A stretch of 64,000 bases of DNA from Pseudoxanthomonas sp. CF385 (GCF_900104255.1 NZ_FNKZ01000004.1:62001-126000), one strand, 5' to 3'. Positions 27,060 through 41,490 are shown, numbered from the stretch's first letter. Made by a program: numbers and translations. The notes: generated from the sequence alone by a model not told the origin.

Positions 27060-28271
27060 ATGTCTCCTCCCTTCCTGCTGCTGGGACGCCACCATGCGGG
27101 CACCTGGTTGATCGCGCTGCAACTGGCGATCGGCGTGGTGCTGTGCCTGCAGGCCTGGCAGGCGGTCACCGGTCTGCACGCCGCGCGCGCGATGCCCGAC
27201 GGCATCGATGACGCGGGACTGCTGCTGGTGCCCTGGCTGCAGATGACACCGGGAAGCGATCCGGGCGTCGCCGATGTCGTCCGCCGCCTGCGCAACGTGC
27301 CGGGCGTGCAGTCGGCCACGGCCGCCAATCAGGCGCCCTACGGAAACAGCGCCTGGAGCATGCATGTGTGGATGTCGGCGCGACCCGCGGAGCGGCACGT
27401 CGTGTCGGTATTCCTCGGTGACGAGCGGTTCGCCTGGACGCTCGGACTGGCGACGGTGCGGGGTCGGGAGTTCCTTCCCGACGAGTTCCGCGACTATGCC
27501 GGCGACCAGACCGATCTGCATGCCGCGCTCGGGCCGGCCATCATCTCGTCGGCCCTGGCCCGACGGCTGTATGGCGATGCGGACCCGCTCGGCCGCACGG
27601 TGTGGACGGCACCGGGCGCTCGGCTGCACGTGGTCGGTGTGATCGATCGCGTACCTCCGCCGGCCAGCGCGCGCGACACGGGAGACTTGGCCATGCTGCT
27701 GCCGGTGCGGATGGTGCGCGCCGGCGATGCGCAGTTCCTCGTCCGGCACACGGGCGATGCGGATGGCGTGGCGTCGCGGATCCGCACCGCGCTGGCCGCC
27801 GCCTATCCGTCCATGGCGGTCGCCGATCCGGTCGGCATGACTTCGCTGCGCGAGGCCTCGCTGCATGCGCCGCGCATGCGCGCACGCTGGTCTGTAGGCG
27901 CGTGCGTCGCGTGGTGGTTCTCCACCCTCGGCCTGCTGATGCTCGGCGGCGAGCGTTGGGTGCAGGCGCACGCGCAGGAGTTCAGCCTGCGCCGTGCCGC
28001 CGGTGCGACCGGTCGCCAGCTCGCACGCCGCCTGCGCTGCGAATACCTGGGACTGGCATGCATGGCGGTGATGGCGGGCCTGACCTGCGGTGGCTGGTTG
28101 CTGCCGCGCGTCGCCCCGGACGGGCTGGTCAGCACGCCGTCGATGGGCGCGATGCTCGCGGCCGCCGCATGGGCGACGCTGGCGGTGCAGTTCGCCGCGA
28201 CATGGCCCGCACGCCTGGCCCGCCGCATCCCGCCGCACCTCGTCAGCCGCAGCCCTTCGGTTAGGCTATAG
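27060..28271 (+). CDS. Third, divergent FtsX-like permease subunit
   Basis: A 403-residue protein sharing the layout of permease 2: an N-terminal helix (about 17-35), a MacB-PCD-like region including SATAANQAPYGNSAWS (compare INHVPFDNSSWNS in permease 2), and three C-terminal helices. The coupling loop has drifted to FSLRRAAGATGRQLARR, which keeps RRAxGAT. It starts 57 bp after permease 2 and ends three bases before the response regulator, so it is part of the operon. It may be a diverged duplicate acting as a sensor or alternative partner. Confidence 0.8.
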   Translation: MSPPFLLLGRHHAGTWLIALQLAIGVVLCLQAWQAVTGLHAARAMPDGIDDAGLLLVPWLQMTPGSDPGVADVVRRLRNVPGVQSATAANQAPYGNSAWSMHVWMSARPAERHVVSVFLGDERFAWTLGLATVRGREFLPDEFRDYAGDQTDLHAALGPAIISSALARRLYGDADPLGRTVWTAPGARLHVVGVIDRVPPPASARDTGDLAMLLPVRMVRAGDAQFLVRHTGDADGVASRIRTALAAAYPSMAVADPVGMTSLREASLHAPRMRARWSVGACVAWWFSTLGLLMLGGERWVQAHAQEFSLRRAAGATGRQLARRLRCEYLGLACMAVMAGLTCGGWLLPRVAPDGLVSTPSMGAMLAAAAWATLAVQFAATWPARLARRIPPHLVSRSPSVRL

Positions 28272-28274
28272 CGC

Positions 28275-29608
<1,334 letters not shown>

Positions 29609-29612
<4 letters not shown>

Positions 29613-30937
29613 TCCGCCGCTCGCTCGCCGGCCGCGTATTGTCCTGGCTGCTGCCGTTGCTGGCGGTGGCGCTGGTGCTGCCGGTCGCGCTGTCGCACTG
29701 GCTGCAGGACGACCTGCTGGCGGTGCTGCTGTCCGCGCTGGTCGTGCTGCCGCTGGCGGGCTGGGCGATCCATCGTGGCCTGCGCAGCACGCGCTCGCTG
29801 TTCCGTGCGCTGGCCGGCAGCGTCAACAGCTATCGCGACGGCGAGTACAACTTCGGCATCCATTGGCAGGGCAGCGACGAACTTGCCGAACTCGTCCGTT
29901 CGCACGGCGCGCTGGGCGACGTCCTGCGCGAGCAGCGGCAGACCCTGGTGCAGCGTGAACTGCTGCTGGACACGATGGTGCAGAACACCCCGGTGGCCAT
30001 GCTGCTGGTGGCGCCCGGCGGGGATGGCGTGCGCCGGGTGGTGTTCGCCAACGTCGCCGCGCGCAAGCTGCTGCACAGCGGCTGGAAGCTGGAGGGACAG
30101 GACTACGACTCGTTGCTGGCCGCCTCGCCGGTGGAGATGCGCGAAGCGCTCGCGCGCAGCGGCGACAGCCTGTTCGCCATCGGCAGCGAGGAGGACGACG
30201 AGGAAGAGCAGGTCTACCATCTCGCACGCCGCAACTTCCGCCTCAACGGCCGCCCGCACGAGTTGCTGCTGCTGCGGCTGCTGACGAACGAACTGCGTCG
30301 GCAGGAAGTGATGACGTGGAAGAAGGTCATCCGCGTGATCAGTCACGAACTCAACAACTCGCTGGCACCGGTGGCGTCGCTGGCGCACTCCGGCGCGGAA
30401 CTGGTCCGCCGCGGCAAGCACGAGCGGCTGGAAGAAGTGTTCGGCACCATCGAGGACCGCGCCCGCCACCTGGAGGGCTTCATCCGCGGATACGCGCGCT
30501 TCGCCAAGCTTCCGCAGCCGCAGCTGCATACGGTGCACTGGCGGGCCTTCCTCGAAGGCCTGCAGCGGCAGATCGGGTTCGAACTGGCGATGCAGGAGGC
30601 CGACATCGATGGCCGCATCGACCTGGCGCAGGTCGAGCAGGCGCTGCTGAACCTGCTGAAGAACGCGCACGAATCCGGCACGACCGCCGACGGCGTGTCG
30701 GTGCGTGTCACCCGCCTGCCCGGCTGGGTCCGTATCGAGGTGATGGACCGCGGCACGGGCATGAACGATGCGGTGCTGCAGAACGCGTTGGTGCCGTTCT
30801 ATTCGACCAAGCGCAACGGCACCGGCCTGGGCCTGGCGCTGACCCGCGAGATCGTCGAAGCGCACGGCGGACGGCTGTCGCTGCACAACCGCGACGGTGG
30901 CGGGCTGTGCGTGGCCATCCAGTTGCCCGAAAACTGA
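29609..30937 (+). CDS. NtrY-like sensor histidine kinase
   Basis: A 442-residue kinase. Two N-terminal transmembrane helices (about 9-28 and 35-53) have almost no periplasmic loop between them, so sensing is probably within the membrane or through the transporter. HAMP- and PAS-like linkers follow. Phospho-acceptor His246 is in VISHELNNSLAPV, typical of NtrY-like kinases, followed by the ATPase domain with LLKNAHES, MDRGTGM and GTGLGLAL. It forms a pair with the response regulator through an ATGA overlap. Confidence 0.93.
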
Positions 30938-31004
30938 TCTGTCCGATGGCGGCGCGACGGCATCACCGCGCTGTACCCGAAGCCGAACCCGCATGGCACC
31001 GACT

Positions 31005-31034
31005 CCCCCTCTCCTACCGGGAGAGGGCAAGGGG
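31005..31034. repeat. CCCTCTCC/GGAGAGGG dispersed hairpin repeat
   Basis: An imperfect inverted repeat (stem 31007-31014 with 31020-31027, loop TACCG) in the convergent gap between the kinase and glmU. It resembles short palindromic repeats common in Xanthomonadaceae intergenic regions and could terminate the operon message. Confidence 0.5.
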
Positions 31035-31092
31035 TGAGGGCTGGCAGCCGCGACCCGCATTCAACGGGCTTTCGTTCAGATACGCGACCCGT

Positions 31093-31114
31093 GGCGGGCT
31101 TAAGCCCGCCCTAC
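31093..31114 (-). repeat. GTAG-type REP at the glmU 3' end
   Basis: On the minus strand it reads GTAG followed by GGCGGGCT and AGCCCGCC arms. It abuts the glmU stop at 31116. It is the same element type as the pairs at 36009 and 38393. Confidence 0.65.
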
Positions 31115-31115
31115 G

Positions 31116-32483
31116 TCACTTCGGTTTCTTCACCGGTCGCTGCCAACCCTCGACCGTCATCTGGCGCGCACGCGCGACCGTCAGCTTGTCGGCGGGCGCA
31201 TTCTTCGAGATCACCGAGCCCGCGCCGATGGTGGCGCCGTCCGCCAGGGTCACCGGTGCGACCAGCGACGAGTTCGAGCCGACGAAGACGCGGTCGCCGA
31301 TCGTCGTGGTGGACTTGTTAACGCCATCGTAGTTGCAGGTGATGGTGCCGGCGCCGATGTTGGTGCCGGTGCCGATCACCGTGTCGCCGAGATAGGTCAG
31401 GTGGTTGGCCTTGCTGCCCACGCCGATGCGCGCGTTCTTCGTCTCGACGAAGTTGCCCACATGCACGCCATCGGCGAGCACCGTGCCCGGGCGCAGGCGC
31501 GCGTAGGGGCCGATCAGCGCCGCACCTTCGCTGGCGACGCCTTCCAGATCGCAGTGCGCGCGCACCTGCGTGCCGGCGGCCAGCGTCACGTCCTTCAGAC
31601 GCGTGAAGGGGCCGATGACGACGCCATCGCCCAGCTCGACTTTGCCTTCCAGCACCACGTCCACGTCGATCTGCACGTCGCGACCCACCGTTACCGTGCC
31701 GCGCTGGTCGAAGCGCGCCGGGTCGACCAGGCGCGCGCCCTGCACGCACAGCGCGCGCGCGGCACGCAACTGGTAGGCGCGCTCGAGCTGCGACAGCTGC
31801 CAGGGATCGTTCGCGCCTTCGGCCTCGATCGGTTCGCCCACGAGGACCATTTCGGCGGGGGTGAATTCTTCGGCCGCCATCGCGAACACGTCGGTCAGGT
31901 AGTACTCGCCCTGCGCATTGTTGTTGGACAGCCGCGCCAGCCAGCCCTTCAGGGCACTGCCGTCGGCGGCGATGATGCCGGTGTTGATGGTGCGGATGCG
32001 GCGTTGCTCCTCGTCGGCGTCCTTGTGCTCGACGATGGCGGCCACACGGCCCGCTTCATCGCGGACGATGCGGCCATAGCCGGTCGGATCGACGGGTTCG
32101 GCGACCAGCACCGCTAGGCGACCCGGCGCGTCCAGCAGGCGCTGCAGGGTCTCGCTGCGGGTCAACGGCACGTCGCCGTACAGCACCAGCACGCGTGCGC
32201 CGTCCGGAATGGCGGGGATCGCCTGCGCGACCGCATGACCGGTGCCCAGCTGCTGCGCCTGGTGCGCCCAGTACAGATCGGGCTGATCGGCGAACGCCGC
32301 CTGCACCTGGTCGCCACCGTGCCCGTAGACCACGTGCACGCCCGCCGGCGATAGCGCGCGCGCCGCCTCGATCACATGCGCCAGCATCGGCCGCCCGGCG
32401 ATCGGCTGCAGGACCTTCGGCAGTGCGGACTTCATGCGCTTGCCCTCACCGGCAGCGAGGATGACGACGTGTAGTGGCTTCAT
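31116..32483 (-). CDS. glmU: Bifunctional UDP-GlcNAc pyrophosphorylase / glucosamine-1-phosphate acetyltransferase
   Basis: A 455-residue GlmU. The N-terminal uridylyltransferase has [17 protein letters not shown] and LYGDVPLT. The C-terminal left-handed beta-helix acetyltransferase has hexapeptide repeats, [25 protein letters not shown], and YDGVNK. It makes UDP-GlcNAc for peptidoglycan and LPS, downstream of GlmS. I start at ATG 32481-32483 ([12 protein letters not shown]), with GGGA six bases upstream; a second ATG four codons earlier is possible. Confidence 0.97.
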   Translation of the reverse strand: MKPLHVVILAAGEGKRMKSALPKVLQPIAGRPMLAHVIEAARALSPAGVHVVYGHGGDQVQAAFADQPDLYWAHQAQQLGTGHAVAQAIPAIPDGARVLVLYGDVPLTRSETLQRLLDAPGRLAVLVAEPVDPTGYGRIVRDEAGRVAAIVEHKDADEEQRRIRTINTGIIAADGSALKGWLARLSNNNAQGEYYLTDVFAMAAEEFTPAEMVLVGEPIEAEGANDPWQLSQLERAYQLRAARALCVQGARLVDPARFDQRGTVTVGRDVQIDVDVVLEGKVELGDGVVIGPFTRLKDVTLAAGTQVRAHCDLEGVASEGAALIGPYARLRPGTVLADGVHVGNFVETKNARIGVGSKANHLTYLGDTVIGTGTNIGAGTITCNYDGVNKSTTTIGDRVFVGSNSSLVAPVTLADGATIGAGSVISKNAPADKLTVARARQMTVEGWQRPVKKPK

Positions 32484-32561
32484 GTGGTTTCCCATTACGA
32501 TGATGGCGGCCTTCGCCCCTGGTGCGATGGTATCAACTCAGTCCGCCACAAGACCTCGCCC

Positions 32562-34139
32562 ATGACCGACCGCACCGACGCCACCCGCATCCGCCATTGG
32601 GGGCTCCCTTCGGTCGTGGCGTTGCTGCTGGTGCTGCTGGCGCTCTTCAAGCAGGGCCAGGACGCGAACTGGGACCTGCGCAACTACCACCTCTATACGC
32701 CATCCGCGCTGCTGGACGGCCGTTTCGCCGACGACATCGCGGCGGCGCAGCTCCAGACCTGGCACAACCCGGCGCTCGACATCCCCTTCGCCTGGTCGGT
32801 GAAGGCAGGTCTGCCCGGATGGGCGATATCGCTGTGGCTGGCGCTGCCCGCCTTCCTCGCCATCCTGTTTGCGCTACGCCTGCTCGACCTGGCATGGCCG
32901 GAGGGGCGCAGCGCGATGCGCACGACGATGGCCGGCCTGGCGGCGGTGACGGGCGCCGCCGTGATGCCCAGCATCGGCACGACATTCAACGACGCGACCG
33001 TGGCAGCCGGGATGATGGCGGCGCTGTGGTGGATCGCGGACTCGCAAGGTCGCCGCCATGCGTGGGCCACGTGGCTGCCGGCAGGCTTGATGGCAGGGCT
33101 GTGCGCCGGCCTGAAGCTCACCGGTGCGCTGTACTGCATCGGCTTCATCGGCGCCGCCCTCGTGTGCGGACCGATGCGCGCCGCCCCGTCGCGGATCATG
33201 GCGCTCGCTGCGGGTGGCATCGCCGGCGCCTTGCTGACCGCCGGCCCATGGGCCTTCCATCTCTGGCACGAATACGGCAACCCGCTTTTTCCCTATTTCA
33301 ACGAATGGTTCAGGTCGCCCGACGCGCTGGCGCATGCGCACAAAGACGCACGGTTCATACCGCACGGCATTGATGCCCTCTTGGCTCCGTTCCATCTGCT
33401 GACCGACAGCAGCCGCTTCTCGGAAGGAAAGCTGTCGGATCCGCGCGCGCTGCTCGGCCTCGCCGCGCTGGGTGCCTGGTGGATCTCGGCCTGGCGCAGG
33501 CGCCGAGAGGACGTCGCCACCATCGCCATCGCCAACGCACTGATCGTGTTCGCGCTGCTCAGTTTCGCCGTCTGGGCGAAGCTGTACGGCATCTACCGCT
33601 ATCTTTTCGCACTGGAGCTCGTGTGCTCCGTCGCCATCCTGGGCGTGGTGTCGGCATGGGTGCCGCCGCGCTACGTACGCATCGCGATGGTGGCAACGGC
33701 CGTGATGCTGGTGGCGGGCGCCAACCGGCCGAACTGGGGACGGGCGCCGTTCCGCACGCCGATGATATCCGTGCAGGTACCCGCGCTGCCCCACGACAGC
33801 CTCGTGGTGCTGGCGGACGACAATCCCATGGCCTATGCCGTCGCTTTCCTGCCACGTACCGTGCCGGCGATATCGATACAGAACAACTTCATGACACCTG
33901 CACGCTGCACGCGGCTGCAGGCCGCTGCCGAACGGCGCGTGCGGCGACATGCGGGCCCGATCTTCCTGCTGCGCCAGTCGTCTTCGACGGGAGCACCTGC
34001 GGCGATCCTCGCCTACGGACTGGCGTCCGGGGGTAATTGCCTGGCGATGCCGACGAGCCTGGACGAACTGGAGCTCTGCCCGCTGGCGCGCGGCACGCCT
34101 ACGCCGACGGTCTGCGCTGCGCCAGCACCTGGTCCGTGA
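32562..34139 (+). CDS. Polytopic membrane protein, GT-C glycosyltransferase-like
   Basis: A 525-residue protein with about ten hydrophobic segments. The first loop after helix 1 carries NWDLRNYHLYTP, an acidic-residue arrangement like that of GT-C membrane glycosyltransferases using polyprenyl-phosphate sugars. The C-terminal ~120 residues are soluble and contain several Cys (RCTRL, NCLAMP, LCPLA, VCAAP). It has no close named family that I can recognise. Neighbouring GT2 and GtrA-like genes support a role in envelope glycan or lipid glycosylation. Its 3' end overlaps the convergent GT2 gene by 41 bp. ATG 32562 is chosen; the ribosome site is weak. Confidence 0.7.
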   Translation: MTDRTDATRIRHWGLPSVVALLLVLLALFKQGQDANWDLRNYHLYTPSALLDGRFADDIAAAQLQTWHNPALDIPFAWSVKAGLPGWAISLWLALPAFLAILFALRLLDLAWPEGRSAMRTTMAGLAAVTGAAVMPSIGTTFNDATVAAGMMAALWWIADSQGRRHAWATWLPAGLMAGLCAGLKLTGALYCIGFIGAALVCGPMRAAPSRIMALAAGGIAGALLTAGPWAFHLWHEYGNPLFPYFNEWFRSPDALAHAHKDARFIPHGIDALLAPFHLLTDSSRFSEGKLSDPRALLGLAALGAWWISAWRRRREDVATIAIANALIVFALLSFAVWAKLYGIYRYLFALELVCSVAILGVVSAWVPPRYVRIAMVATAVMLVAGANRPNWGRAPFRTPMISVQVPALPHDSLVVLADDNPMAYAVAFLPRTVPAISIQNNFMTPARCTRLQAAAERRVRRHAGPIFLLRQSSSTGAPAAILAYGLASGGNCLAMPTSLDELELCPLARGTPTPTVCAAPAPGP

Positions 34140-35028
34140 TCAGCCGCTGGATCTCGTTCGAGCGGCGGTTGACCGTATCCAGGATGAGTCCCGTCGCCAT
34201 CGACACCACGCCGACCAACGCGAACGCCACCGCCAGGACGGCGGTGGACGGGTGGGTGACCAAGCCCGTGCGCGCGAACTCATGGATGACGATGGCGCCG
34301 AAACCCAGGCTCAACAGCACGCAAAGTACGGCGAGCGTTCCGAAGAACAGGAGCGGGCGCATGTCCTTGAACAGGAACAGGATCGTCTTCAGGACGCGGA
34401 TGCCGTCGCGGTACGTGTGGAGCTTGGACTCGCTGCCATCGGGCCGCGTGCCGTAGTCGATGGTCCGCTCCGACAACACGAAACCGTTGGCCAGCGCGAA
34501 CACCGTCATCTCGGTCTCGATCTCGAAGCCACGGGAAAGCACGGGCATGGACTTGACGAAGCGGCGGGAGAACACCCGGTAGCCGGATAGCACGTCGCGG
34601 ACCGGGTGGCCGAACAGGGCGCTGATGCAGCCACGGACCAGCCGGTTGCCGACGCCGTGGAATCGGCGGAAGGATGCGTTTTCATGGGATTCCAGCCGCG
34701 TCCCCACGACCATGTCGGCCCGTCCTTCCGCGACGTCTTCGATGAGCGACCTCACGGCGGATGCCGGATAGGTGTCGTCGCCATCCACCATGACGTAGAT
34801 GTCGGCATCGACATCACGGAACATCGCGCGCACCGCGTTGCCCTTGCCCTTGGCCAGCACGTGCCGCACATGCGCGCCCGCCTGCGCGGCCAGATGCGCC
34901 GTGGCGTCGGCGCTGGCATTGTCGAAGACCCACACGTCCGCTTCGGGCAGCGCCTGGCGGAAGTCCGCGACGACCTTCTGCACCGTCGGCGCTTCGTTGT
35001 GGCAGGGAATCAAGACGGCGATGCGCAA
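34099..35028 (-). CDS. GT2 family glycosyltransferase with C-terminal membrane helices
   Basis: A 309-residue GT-A-fold transferase: VLIPCHNEAPTVQKVV at the N-terminus, the metal/nucleotide DGDDTYP at about 85-91, then DVLSGYRVFSRRF and FEIETEM, characteristic of polyprenyl-phosphate mannose/glucose synthases (DPM1/GtrB-like). Two transmembrane helices follow at about 225-285. It would load a sugar onto undecaprenyl phosphate for the GtrA-like flippase and a GT-C transferase, both neighbours here. Confidence 0.88.
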   Translation of the reverse strand: MRIAVLIPCHNEAPTVQKVVADFRQALPEADVWVFDNASADATAHLAAQAGAHVRHVLAKGKGNAVRAMFRDVDADIYVMVDGDDTYPASAVRSLIEDVAEGRADMVVGTRLESHENASFRRFHGVGNRLVRGCISALFGHPVRDVLSGYRVFSRRFVKSMPVLSRGFEIETEMTVFALANGFVLSERTIDYGTRPDGSESKLHTYRDGIRVLKTILFLFKDMRPLLFFGTLAVLCVLLSLGFGAIVIHEFARTGLVTHPSTAVLAVAFALVGVVSMATGLILDTVNRRSNEIQRLITDQVLAQRRPSA

Positions 35029-35104
35029 GGCGACAATCCGGGTCGGCGACGGGCGCCCGCATCTTACACGGCAACCCCCGCATGGCCGGGGTTACCATCG
35101 CCAC

Positions 35105-35509
35105 ATGGCACCCTCTTCTTCCAGGCACACCCTGCTGCGCCAGGGCGGCAGTTTCCTCGTCATCGGCGCACTCCAGTTGCTGGTGGACTGGGCGCTGTTC
35201 GTGGCGTTGACCGCACTCGGCGTGCCGGCGGCGCCCGGCAATCTCGCGGGTCGCATCGGTGGCGCGCTGCTCGGCTTCTGGTTGAACGGACGCGTGACCT
35301 TCGCCCGCGACGGCGCCGCGCGGCTGGGCTGGCGGCGCTTCGCCAAGTTCCTGCTGGTGTGGGTGCCGCTGACGGTGATCAGCACCGTGGCGGTCGCATG
35401 GGTCGCCTCGTCGCTGGGCCTGGCGCATGCCTGGCTGGCCAAGCCGCTGGTGGAAGGCGTGCTGGCCATCGTGGCCTTCTTCCTCTGGCGGCACGTGGTC
35501 TACCGCTAG
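35105..35509 (+). CDS. GtrA-like membrane protein
   Basis: A 134-residue protein with four predicted transmembrane helices. Its N-terminus LRQGGSFLVIGALQLLVDWALF and the AGRIGGALLGFWLNGRVTF block match the GtrA/DPMS family, proposed to flip polyprenyl-phosphate-linked sugars. It is divergently placed from the GT2 gene with a 76-bp gap. With that gene and the GT-C-like protein it makes a plausible three-component glycosylation module. Confidence 0.87.
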   Translation: MAPSSSRHTLLRQGGSFLVIGALQLLVDWALFVALTALGVPAAPGNLAGRIGGALLGFWLNGRVTFARDGAARLGWRRFAKFLLVWVPLTVISTVAVAWVASSLGLAHAWLAKPLVEGVLAIVAFFLWRHVVYR

Positions 35510-35517
35510 CTGGAATG

Positions 35518-35544
35518 AAAACGCCGGCGCGAGGCCGGCGTTTT
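35518..35544. terminator. Bidirectional intrinsic terminator between gtrA-like gene and atpC
   Basis: A perfect 11-bp stem AAAACGCCGGC/GCCGGCGTTTT with a 5-base loop. It has T-runs on both strands and serves the convergent gtrA-like gene and the ATP synthase operon. Confidence 0.9.
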
Positions 35545-35568
35545 CGATGAAGCGTGCGTGCGTGGACC

Positions 35569-35991
35569 TCAGTGCTTGAGGTTCTTGCGTAGGCGCTCCA
35601 GCGCGCTGAGCTGGGCGATGCTCATGGCCAGCTGGGCCTGGGCTTCTTCCACGCTCATCTTCGGATCCTGCTTGGCCAGGATGCGCTCGGCTTCTTCCTT
35701 GGCCTTGCGGACCTGCGCCTCGTCGATGTCCGACGCACGGATCGCGGTGTCGGCCAGCACGGTGACGACCTGCGGCTGCACTTCGAGGATGCCGCCGGAG
35801 ATGGCGAAGTCCAGCTGCTCGCCATTGGCCAGCGTCACCACCACCTTGCCCGGCTTCAGGCGGGTGATCAGCGGCGCGTGCTTCGGCGCGATGCCGAGTT
35901 CGCCCAGTTCGCCGGTGGCAACGACCAGGGTGGCTTCACCGTGGAAGATCTCCTGCTCGGCACTGACGATGTCGCAACGGATGGTGCTCAT
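35569..35991 (-). CDS. atpC: ATP synthase F1 epsilon subunit
   Basis: A 140-residue epsilon subunit: an N-terminal beta-sandwich ([34 protein letters not shown]) and a C-terminal helical pair that inhibits ATP hydrolysis. Last gene of the operon. It is separated from atpD by 80 bp occupied by a REP pair. Confidence 0.97.
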   Translation of the reverse strand: MSTIRCDIVSAEQEIFHGEATLVVATGELGELGIAPKHAPLITRLKPGKVVVTLANGEQLDFAISGGILEVQPQVVTVLADTAIRASDIDEAQVRKAKEEAERILAKQDPKMSVEEAQAQLAMSIAQLSALERLRKNLKH

Positions 35992-36008
35992 GGAACTCTC
36001 TTTGCCGT

Positions 36009-36067
36009 GTAGGGCGGGCCTGGGCCCGCCGCCGGTTGCCGCGAAGGTGGGCCTGGGCCCACCCTAC
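36009..36067. repeat. Inverted pair of GTAG REPs between atpD and atpC
   Basis: GTAGGGCGGGCCTGGGCCCG begins a REP at 36009-36030, and an inverted copy ends ...CCCTAC at 36067. Each copy folds on itself and the two can also pair with each other. They fill the atpD-atpC gap almost completely. Confidence 0.8.
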
Positions 36068-36071
36068 GTGC

Positions 36072-37490
<1,419 letters not shown>

Positions 37491-37517
37491 CTAGATGAAT
37501 TCTTGTGACTACGCGCG

Positions 37518-38381
37518 TCAGACTGCCGCCGCGCCGCCGACGATTTCGGAGATTTCCTGGGTGATCGCCGCCTGGCGGGCCTTGTTGTAGACCAGCTGCA
37601 GGGTACCGATGAGCTTGTTGGCGTTGTCGCTGGCGGCCTTCATGGCCACCATGCGCGCCGCGTGTTCCGAGGCGATGTTCTCCAGCACGGCCTGGTACAC
37701 CAGCGACTCGATGTAGCGCGTGATCACGTGGTCGAGCACGGTCTCGGCATCGGGTTCGTAGATGTAGTCCCAGTCGTGGTGCGCGACCTGCGTCTCCGCC
37801 GCCGGCAGCGGCAGCAGCTGGTCGAACGCGGCGCGCTGGGTCATCGTGTTGACGAAGTCGTTGTAGACCACGAACACGCGATCGAGGTTGCCTTCGGTGT
37901 AGGCGTCCAGCATCACCTTGATCACGCCGATCAGCTGGTCGAGCTTGGGCGCATCGCCCAGGTGCGACACGCTGGCCAGCATGTTGACCTTGACCCGGCG
38001 GAAGTACACCGAGGCCTTCTGGCCGATGGTGACCACGTCGACTTCGACGCCCTTCTCGTTCCACTGGCGGATCTCGCCGAGCATCTTGCGGAACAGGTTG
38101 TTGTTCAGGCCGCCGGCCAGGCCGCGGTCGGACGACACGATGATGAAGCCGACGCGCTTGACGTCCTTGCGCTCCACCATGAAGGGATGCTGGTAATCGG
38201 TGTTGGCCTGGGCCAGGTGGCCGATCACCTGCTTCATCGCGCGCGCGTACGGGCGCGAGGTCTTCATGCGGTCCTGGGCCTTGCGGATCTTGGAGGCCGA
38301 GACCATCTCGAGCGCGCGCGTCACCTTGCGGGTGTTCTGCACGCTCTTGATCTTGGTTTTGATTTCGCGTCCGCCTGCCAT
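37518..38381 (-). CDS. atpG: ATP synthase F1 gamma subunit
   Basis: A 287-residue gamma subunit, the rotating central stalk: N-terminal [19 protein letters not shown] and the C-terminal [19 protein letters not shown] helix that enters the hexamer. It is 75 bp downstream of atpA, with a REP pair in the gap. Confidence 0.97.
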   Translation of the reverse strand: MAGGREIKTKIKSVQNTRKVTRALEMVSASKIRKAQDRMKTSRPYARAMKQVIGHLAQANTDYQHPFMVERKDVKRVGFIIVSSDRGLAGGLNNNLFRKMLGEIRQWNEKGVEVDVVTIGQKASVYFRRVKVNMLASVSHLGDAPKLDQLIGVIKVMLDAYTEGNLDRVFVVYNDFVNTMTQRAAFDQLLPLPAAETQVAHHDWDYIYEPDAETVLDHVITRYIESLVYQAVLENIASEHAARMVAMKAASDNANKLIGTLQLVYNKARQAAITQEISEIVGGAAAV

Positions 38382-38392
38382 CTCTTCTTCCC

Positions 38393-38448
38393 GTAGAGCG
38401 GAGCTTGCTCCGCTTTCTGTCCGATCAGCGGAGCAAGCTCCGCTCTAC
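38393..38448. repeat. Inverted pair of GTAG REPs between atpA and atpG
   Basis: GTAGAGCGGAGCTTGCTCCG at 38393-38412 and an inverted partner ending CGCTCTAC at 38448 fill the atpA-atpG gap. The arms differ in sequence from those in the atpD-atpC pair, but the head tetranucleotide and design are the same. Confidence 0.8.
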
Positions 38449-38456
38449 ACGTCGTA

Positions 38457-40004
<1,548 letters not shown>

Positions 40005-40050
40005 GGGTAAGTCCTGTGTGCCGGCTTGCGCGCGGCGGTTCAATGGGAAT

Positions 40051-40578
40051 TCAGTGCGTCAGCGCCGACTGCAGGCGCGCCAGCTTGCCTTTCAGCGAGC
40101 CGTCGATCACCACGCTGCCAGCATCGATCACGGCGCCACCGATCAGCGACGCGTCCACCGCCGTCTCCACCTCGACCTCGCGGCCGAAGCGCTTCTTCAG
40201 CGCGGCCTTGATCTGGTCCAGTTCGGCGGACGGCAGGGCGGTGGCCGAGGTGACCTTGGCCTTCACGACATGCTCGGCCTCGGCGCGCAGCTCCTCGAAC
40301 AGGCCGGCGATCTCCGGCAGCTGCGGCAGCCGGCGGGCATCGGCCAGCACCGCAAGGAAGCGCGTGAACGACTCAGCCGCGCCTTCCGGTGCGAGCAGCT
40401 TCACGGCCTCAGCGGGCAGCAGGCGCGGGTTGGGCAGCAGCGCGGCCACGCGCGGGTCCGCCGCGGCATGCGCGGCGAAACCCAGCGCCTGCGACCAGGC
40501 GGCGAGATTGCCCTCGCCATGCGCCGTCGCAAAGGCGGCGCGGGCGTAGGGACGGGCGACGGTAAGGGCCTGGCTCAT
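40051..40578 (-). CDS. atpH: ATP synthase F1 delta subunit
   Basis: A 175-residue delta subunit (OSCP family). It has an N-terminal helical domain ([14 protein letters not shown]) and the C-terminal region [14 protein letters not shown] that joins F1 to the b-subunit stator. It lies between atpF (17-bp gap) and atpA. Confidence 0.96.
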   Translation of the reverse strand: MSQALTVARPYARAAFATAHGEGNLAAWSQALGFAAHAAADPRVAALLPNPRLLPAEAVKLLAPEGAAESFTRFLAVLADARRLPQLPEIAGLFEELRAEAEHVVKAKVTSATALPSAELDQIKAALKKRFGREVEVETAVDASLIGGAVIDAGSVVIDGSLKGKLARLQSALTH

Positions 40579-40595
40579 CGATCAGATCATCCGGA

Positions 40596-41066
40596 TCAGA
40601 TTTCGGCGGCGAGTTCGTCGAGCAGCGCCTTGTGGGCGTTGGCGTCGATCTCGCGCTTCAGCAGCTTCTCGGCACCGCTGACGGCCAGCGACGACACCTG
40701 CTTGCGCAGGTCTTCGCGGGCACGCGTGGCGGCGGCGTCGATCTCGGCTTCGGCCAGCGCCTTCTGGCGGTTGGCTTCGGCGATGGCCTCGTTCTTCGCG
40801 GCGTCGACGATCTGGTTGGCGCGCGCGTGGGCCTGGTCGATGATGTCGTTGGCCTTGACGCGGGCTTCCTTCAGCGCCTCGTTGACCTTTTCCTGGGCCT
40901 GCGCCAGATCCTTCTGGCTGCGATCGGCCGCGGCCAGGCCTTCGGCGATCTTCTGCTGGCGTTCTTCGATGGCAGCCAGCAGCGGCGGCCAGATTTTGGT
41001 CGCAATGATCCAGATCAGGCCAGCGAAGGCCAGCGCCTGGGCGAACAGAGTGAGATTGATATTCAT
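40596..41066 (-). CDS. atpF: ATP synthase Fo b subunit
   Basis: A 156-residue b subunit: one N-terminal transmembrane helix ([20 protein letters not shown]) then a long charged helix rich in Ala, Lys and Glu forming the peripheral stalk. Start ATG 41064-41066. A GC-rich hairpin-capable stretch lies in the 106-bp gap from atpE. Confidence 0.96.
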   Translation of the reverse strand: MNINLTLFAQALAFAGLIWIIATKIWPPLLAAIEERQQKIAEGLAAADRSQKDLAQAQEKVNEALKEARVKANDIIDQAHARANQIVDAAKNEAIAEANRQKALAEAEIDAAATRAREDLRKQVSSLAVSGAEKLLKREIDANAHKALLDELAAEI

Positions 41067-41172
41067 CGGTAACCTGCCGGTGAGGAAGGGCCCGCGCACG
41101 ATGCGCGCGCCCAGCGACGCCTGATGGCCGACCGCGGAGGCGAACCGCCGCGGCCAGGCTTCACGCGGCTTC

Positions 41173-41490
<318 letters not shown>

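Noticed and set aside
41067..41172. Possible separate terminator or promoter between atpE and atpF
   Set aside because: Only an imperfect CCGCGG hairpin without a T-tract is visible; not enough to call a feature.
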